The translations under genes were made by a program, and so were the position numbers. From Candidatus Cloacimonadota bacterium (GTDB lineage Bacteria; Cloacimonadota; Cloacimonadia; Cloacimonadales; TCS61): 46,714 nucleotides of DNA. The notes under the pieces are model-generated. The model did no database searches, was not told the DNA's origin, and saw only the letters and a list, made by a program, of their open reading frames with translations. Shown piece by piece: positions 43,371 to 46,714 of this stretch (position 1 is the stretch's first letter; each line of letters starts with the position of its first letter). The stretch lies in NCBI GenBank assembly GCA_018400535.1, contig JAGYMQ010000068.1:1-46714 (forward strand), given 5' to 3'.

Positions 43371-43640
43371 TTATTTTCTAATTCCAAGTGCTTTGATCAA
43401 TTTACGATATCTTGTCACGTCCTTATCATGAAGATAATCTAAGAGTTTTCGACGTTTCCCGATCAGTTTCAATAAACCTCTGTGGGAATGAAAATCCTTG
43501 TCGTGAACTTTAAGATGTTCTGTGATCGATTTGATGCGTTCGGTGATGAGCGCAACTTGGACTTCTGGGGAACCAGTATCAGAATCATGGAGTTTGAACT
43601 CTGCCATGATCGCCTGCTTGGCGTCTTTATTGATTGCCAT
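43371..43640 (-). CDS. rpsO: 30S ribosomal protein S15
   Basis: 89 residues, the normal length. Family motifs include [51 protein letters not shown] and [14 protein letters not shown]15 binds 16S rRNA helices 20-22 early in 30S assembly. The start has GGAGG 5 nt upstream. It is followed by pnp, the rpsO-pnp order seen in most bacteria. It is probably the first gene of the long minus-strand run ending in tadA. Confidence 0.97.
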   Translation of the reverse strand: MAINKDAKQAIMAEFKLHDSDTGSPEVQVALITERIKSITEHLKVHDKDFHSHRGLLKLIGKRRKLLDYLHDKDVTRYRKLIKALGIRK

Positions 43641-43758
43641 GCAATCCTCCTTGATAAATTTTTAGTCAGAGAAAATTCAAGCCTTTCTTTGTAAAGATTT
43701 TTTTCCGAATAAAATTACAAGCCTGAACTAACCTAACTCTTTAAATCCTAAATTCTTA

Positions 43759-43787
43759 TTGACAGCAAAGCTTTATCCAAAATTTTC
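43759..43787 (+). promoter_or_regulatory. candidate promoter of the polysaccharide-side operon
   Basis: Perfect TTGACA (43759-43764) is followed after 17 nt by ATTTTC (43782-43787). The same pair occurs ahead of the DUF1858 gene. It is 27 bp before the ABC start at 43815, with GAGGAG between. The -10 is weak. Confidence 0.4.
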
Positions 43788-43814
43788 AATTTTAATATAA
43801 TTTTTGAGGAGAAC

Positions 43815-45704
43815 ATGAAAAACATAATCCGTATCTACAAAATAATGCTGCATCATTGGATTTACATGATTTTTGGTGTATTGGCTATGCTCGCCTTTGC
43901 TTTATTCAGCGGAGTGAGCATCACGTTGGCTATCCCCTTGATGGACTATGTTTTCAAATCTGATCCTGCAAAGATCATTTATCATAATTTTTCGGAATTC
44001 TGGCAGATTTTTTCTAGAATAATCACCGATTTTTTAAATGAACACAGCATCTTCCAATTGATGGAAAGAAGTGCTTTGGATAAATTGGCTGAGAATCTGA
44101 AGAACCTTCTTTCTCAAACAGATCCTTATCTACTTCTTTGGATTATCAGTATTTCGATAATTTTGATAATTGTCTTGAAAAATCTATTCTTTTTTCTGCA
44201 ACGTATTTTATTTGCCAATTTGCGTGGAAGAACGATCAAAGATGTGCGCAACCAGATTTATCATAGGTATCTTTATCAATCCTTTGCCTTTTTCAGTAAA
44301 AATAAGGTTGGTGATTCACTTGTTAGAATGGTGTCTGATGTTAATATCGTAAGCAATCTTTTTGTCAGTTCAGTATTTAAAACTTTGCGAGATGTGATCG
44401 TCCTCTTGGTTTTTGCACGAATAGCATTATTTTTGAATGTGAAACTTTTTTTATTGAGTTTGATCCTGTTGCCCATTTTCAGTGCTGTTATCCATTATCT
44501 GGGCAATAAGATCAAAAAATATTCGAAACGCATTCAACAGCAATCTTCCGATCTTTTTTCCAATGTTGAAGAAAAAATAAATGGAATACGAATTGTGAAA
44601 GCCTTTTCTCGAGAAGAATTTGAAATGGAAAAATTCAAAGATATCAACTTCAAACATTTTAGATACTGGCTCAAAGCAGAGTTTTATACAGCCTTCAATA
44701 CTCCACTTTCCGAATTGAATGGAACAATCACAGGATTGGTCATTCTTTTGATCGGTGGCATGCAAGTATTATCACCAGAATCAAATTTTACTTTTGGAAG
44801 TTTCGTCACTTTTATTCTGGCAATTTTCTCTATGCTCCACCCGATGAAAAATGTTACAAAAGCTTATACTGATGTTAGAAAGGCGTTGGTTTCATTGGAT
44901 CGGATTTCAGAGATATTAAATAGGGATTCAGAAATATCTCAGAACAAGGATCAATTATCCAAAAAGAATTTTCGAAAGGAGATCAAATTCAATAATGTCA
45001 ATTTTTCCTATGATTATGATAAGAAGATTTTGAAAAACATTGATCTTCTAATCCCAAAGGGACAAAAAATCGCTTTAGTTGGAAGTAGTGGCTCTGGAAA
45101 AACAACTTTGGTCAATCTTTTGGAACGAATGTATGATGTGAATTCCGGCCGGATATCAATCGATGAAATTCCGATTAAAGACATAAATCTCTCTGATCTG
45201 CGCAATCTTTTTGGAACAGTCACGCAGGAATCAATTCTTTTTGGAGACACGATCGCAAATAACATTCGCTATGGAACTTTACAAGATGTTGGAATGACAG
45301 AAGTCAAAATAGCTGCTCAGATCGCTAATGCTGACGAATTTATCCAAAAGCTTCCAGGAAAATACGATTTTCTGCTAACTGCAAAAGGTGGAAATCTTTC
45401 TGGAGGCCAAAGACAACGCTTATGTATCGCCAGAGCGATCGTAGGAAATCCTCCAATCTTGATCTTCGATGAAGCAACCAGTTCTCTCGATTCTGAATCG
45501 GAGCAAAAAGTGCAACGAGCGATCGAAAAAGCTACGGCAAATCGCACTGTTATCGTGATCGCTCATCGGCTTTCCACGATTCTTTCTTCTGATAAGATCG
45601 TGATGATGGATGAAGGCAAGATTATTGATATGGGCACACATGAAGAACTTCTACAAAAGTGTGCCAAATATAAATACCTTTACGAGTTACAATTTACAAA
45701 TTAA
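43815..45704 (+). CDS. MsbA-like ABC exporter (ATPase-permease half-transporter)
   Basis: 629 residues: exporter domain with six helices (about 15-365, a longer first periplasmic loop at 50-95), then an ATPase domain. Walker A GSSGSGKTT, signature LSGGQRQR, Walker B ILIFDEATSSLD and a switch histidine in IVIAHRLST are all canonical. Both ATP sites would therefore be active in a homodimer, unlike the pair at 22917-26660. Position next to glycosyltransferases suggests lipid A or lipid-linked sugar flipping, but drug export cannot be excluded. GAGGAG stands 5 nt before the ATG. Confidence 0.9.
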   Translation: MKNIIRIYKIMLHHWIYMIFGVLAMLAFALFSGVSITLAIPLMDYVFKSDPAKIIYHNFSEFWQIFSRIITDFLNEHSIFQLMERSALDKLAENLKNLLSQTDPYLLLWIISISIILIIVLKNLFFFLQRILFANLRGRTIKDVRNQIYHRYLYQSFAFFSKNKVGDSLVRMVSDVNIVSNLFVSSVFKTLRDVIVLLVFARIALFLNVKLFLLSLILLPIFSAVIHYLGNKIKKYSKRIQQQSSDLFSNVEEKINGIRIVKAFSREEFEMEKFKDINFKHFRYWLKAEFYTAFNTPLSELNGTITGLVILLIGGMQVLSPESNFTFGSFVTFILAIFSMLHPMKNVTKAYTDVRKALVSLDRISEILNRDSEISQNKDQLSKKNFRKEIKFNNVNFSYDYDKKILKNIDLLIPKGQKIALVGSSGSGKTTLVNLLERMYDVNSGRISIDEIPIKDINLSDLRNLFGTVTQESILFGDTIANNIRYGTLQDVGMTEVKIAAQIANADEFIQKLPGKYDFLLTAKGGNLSGGQRQRLCIARAIVGNPPILIFDEATSSLDSESEQKVQRAIEKATANRTVIVIAHRLSTILSSDKIVMMDEGKIIDMGTHEELLQKCAKYKYLYELQFTN

Positions 45705-45717
45705 GGAAAATCTAAAT

Positions 45718-46671
45718 ATGAAAATAAGCGGTTTTTCTATGGTTAAAAATGGGATAAAGCTGTATTATCCGGTAGTAGAAATGATAGAATCTATCTTACC
45801 AATTGTTGATGAATTTGTCATTGCAATCGGAAAGGGTGATAACGATGATACAACTCGAGAAAAAGTTGTAGCGATAAATGATCCAAAGATAAAAATCATT
45901 GATACTGAATGGGATTTAGAAAAATATCCTCGGGGAATGGAAAATGCCCATCAAACTGATATTGCTAAAGAACACTGTAGTGGAGATTGGCTTTTCTACT
46001 TGCAAGCCGATGAAGTTGTTCACGAAAAGTATTTATCAGTCATAAAGAAAAGATGTGAAGAGCTATTACCTAACAAACAGGTAGAAGGAATTTTGTTTAA
46101 GTACCGACATTTTTGGGGAGATTATCATCATTTCCATAAAAGTCATGGCTGGTATCCTTATGAAATTAGGATAATCAGAAATGACCCGGAAATTCATTCC
46201 TGGGAATCAGCTCAATCTTTTCGCCGAATCCCCAATTTTGATGGCAAAAATTATCGACAGCAGGAAGGAACTTATAAGTTGAATGTTGCAATGATCGATG
46301 CATTTATATATCATTATGGTTGGGTTAGACCACCTCAACTAATGGTAAACAAAAAGAAAGCTCTAGACACAGTCCACAAAGGTGATGAAAGAGTAAAAGA
46401 AATGTACAAAAATGTTGCCGATGTTTTTGATTACGGACCTTTAGAGAGATTAGAAAATTTTAGAGGAACTCATCCAAAAGTTATGCAGAGAATGATCTCA
46501 GAAATGAACTGGCAAGACAAATTACAATACAACGGAAAGCCTAATCCGATGAGAAAATTACATAAACATGAAAGACTTAAATACAGAATCCTAACTTGGA
46601 TTGAACAGAAACTGCTAAATGGGAAACAAATAGGTGGATTTAGGAATTATAAGCTCTTGAAAGGACTTTAA
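45718..46671 (+). CDS. GT2-like glycosyltransferase
   Basis: 317-residue GT-A fold protein: MVKNGIKLYYPVVEMIESILPIVDEFVIAIGKGDNDDT at the N-terminus, and an acidic sugar-nucleotide motif QADE (96-99). A region of about 150 residues rich in Tyr, Trp and His follows. No transmembrane helix is seen. It likely adds one sugar during surface polysaccharide synthesis; donor and acceptor cannot be told. The ATG at 45718 has AAGGA 9 nt upstream, 13 bp after the ABC stop. A start 36 codons earlier would overlap the ABC gene. Its stop shares one base with the next ATG. Confidence 0.8.
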   Translation: MKISGFSMVKNGIKLYYPVVEMIESILPIVDEFVIAIGKGDNDDTTREKVVAINDPKIKIIDTEWDLEKYPRGMENAHQTDIAKEHCSGDWLFYLQADEVVHEKYLSVIKKRCEELLPNKQVEGILFKYRHFWGDYHHFHKSHGWYPYEIRIIRNDPEIHSWESAQSFRRIPNFDGKNYRQQEGTYKLNVAMIDAFIYHYGWVRPPQLMVNKKKALDTVHKGDERVKEMYKNVADVFDYGPLERLENFRGTHPKVMQRMISEMNWQDKLQYNGKPNPMRKLHKHERLKYRILTWIEQKLLNGKQIGGFRNYKLLKGL

Positions 46672-46714
46672 TGAAAAAAGTATTAGTAATATCTTATTAC
46701 TTTCCACCCAATGC
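46671..46714 (+). CDS. partial GT4-like glycosyltransferase N-terminus
   Basis: Only 14 full codons are present: MKKVLVISYYFPPN, cut by the window end. The pattern VLVISYYFPPN is typical of the N-terminal strand and loop of GT4-family (GT-B fold) glycosyltransferases. Its ATG overlaps the stop of the preceding gene, as expected for the next gene in a polysaccharide operon. Confidence 0.6.
   Translation, partial: MKKVLVISYYFPPN

Noticed and set aside
1-46714. Search for CRISPR arrays, tRNA, rRNA, transposases, integrases and restriction systems
   Set aside because: No regularly spaced repeats, no cloverleaf-like segments in gaps and no such proteins seen by eye.

Overview
This window is a densely packed, AT-rich stretch of a diderm bacterial chromosome. 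It holds about 36 protein genes, no rRNA, tRNA or CRISPR array, and no transposase. Evidence for an outer membrane includes two beta-barrel-type proteins, a secreted C25 (gingipain-like) protease ending in the NYPNPFNPSTTI-type tail found in FCB-group bacteria, SppA and HflKC. The amino-acid-catabolic ALDH pair, the tail domain, the duplicated ThyX-like protein and the base composition suggest a candidate-phylum relative such as Cloacimonadota. That placement is inference.

Layout. 1-379 is non-coding debris with several short repeat-like elements. 380-6427 (minus) holds a PDZ/beta-barrel envelope protein, a DUF4390-like protein, an NtrY-like sensor kinase, an NtrC-type sigma-54 activator and the signal peptide peptidase SppA. 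A near-perfect sigma-54 promoter (6471-6486) with GATAAA-type dyads lies in front of the PDZ gene. 6681-10674 (minus) is a metabolic operon: a DUF1858 redox protein, P5C dehydrogenase (ALDH4), an antiquitin-type ALDH7 and an exported ferredoxin-like protein. 11230-14694 (plus) is the C25 protease, preceded by a second sigma-54-type promoter (11169-11184).

14912-22484 (plus) is a chain of eight overlapping genes: coaBC, an SDR, an outer-membrane barrel, a DUF3108 protein, queA, birA, an NFACT/RqcH-like protein and queC. 22702-30989 looks like a stress or antibiotic operon. A 15-codon leader peptide with a strong Shine-Dalgarno is followed by mutually exclusive hairpins and an intrinsic terminator. 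Then come a BmrC/BmrD-like heterodimeric ABC exporter (one half with D for E after Walker B, the other with LSTGQ), the ribosome-associated GTPase HflX and a 1030-residue GNAT fusion. 31126-32649 is a double-domain ThyX-like protein. 32743-35132 is a zinc/manganese-type ABC importer.

43640-35314 (minus) reads rpsO, pnp, ahcY, a nucleotide-sugar dehydrogenase, a NusG paralogue, hflK, hflC and tadA. A long hairpin lies between rpsO and pnp, as in the RNase III autoregulatory region of enterobacteria. From 43815 rightwards (plus) an MsbA-like ABC exporter, a GT2-like glycosyltransferase and the first codons of a GT4-like glycosyltransferase begin what looks like a surface-polysaccharide locus.

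The two most interesting systems are the leader-peptide/alternative-hairpin region ahead of the ABC exporter-HflX operon, and the sigma-54 circuit that links an NtrY/NtrX-like two-component pair to two envelope or secreted proteins. Both are read from sequence alone and have not been tested.
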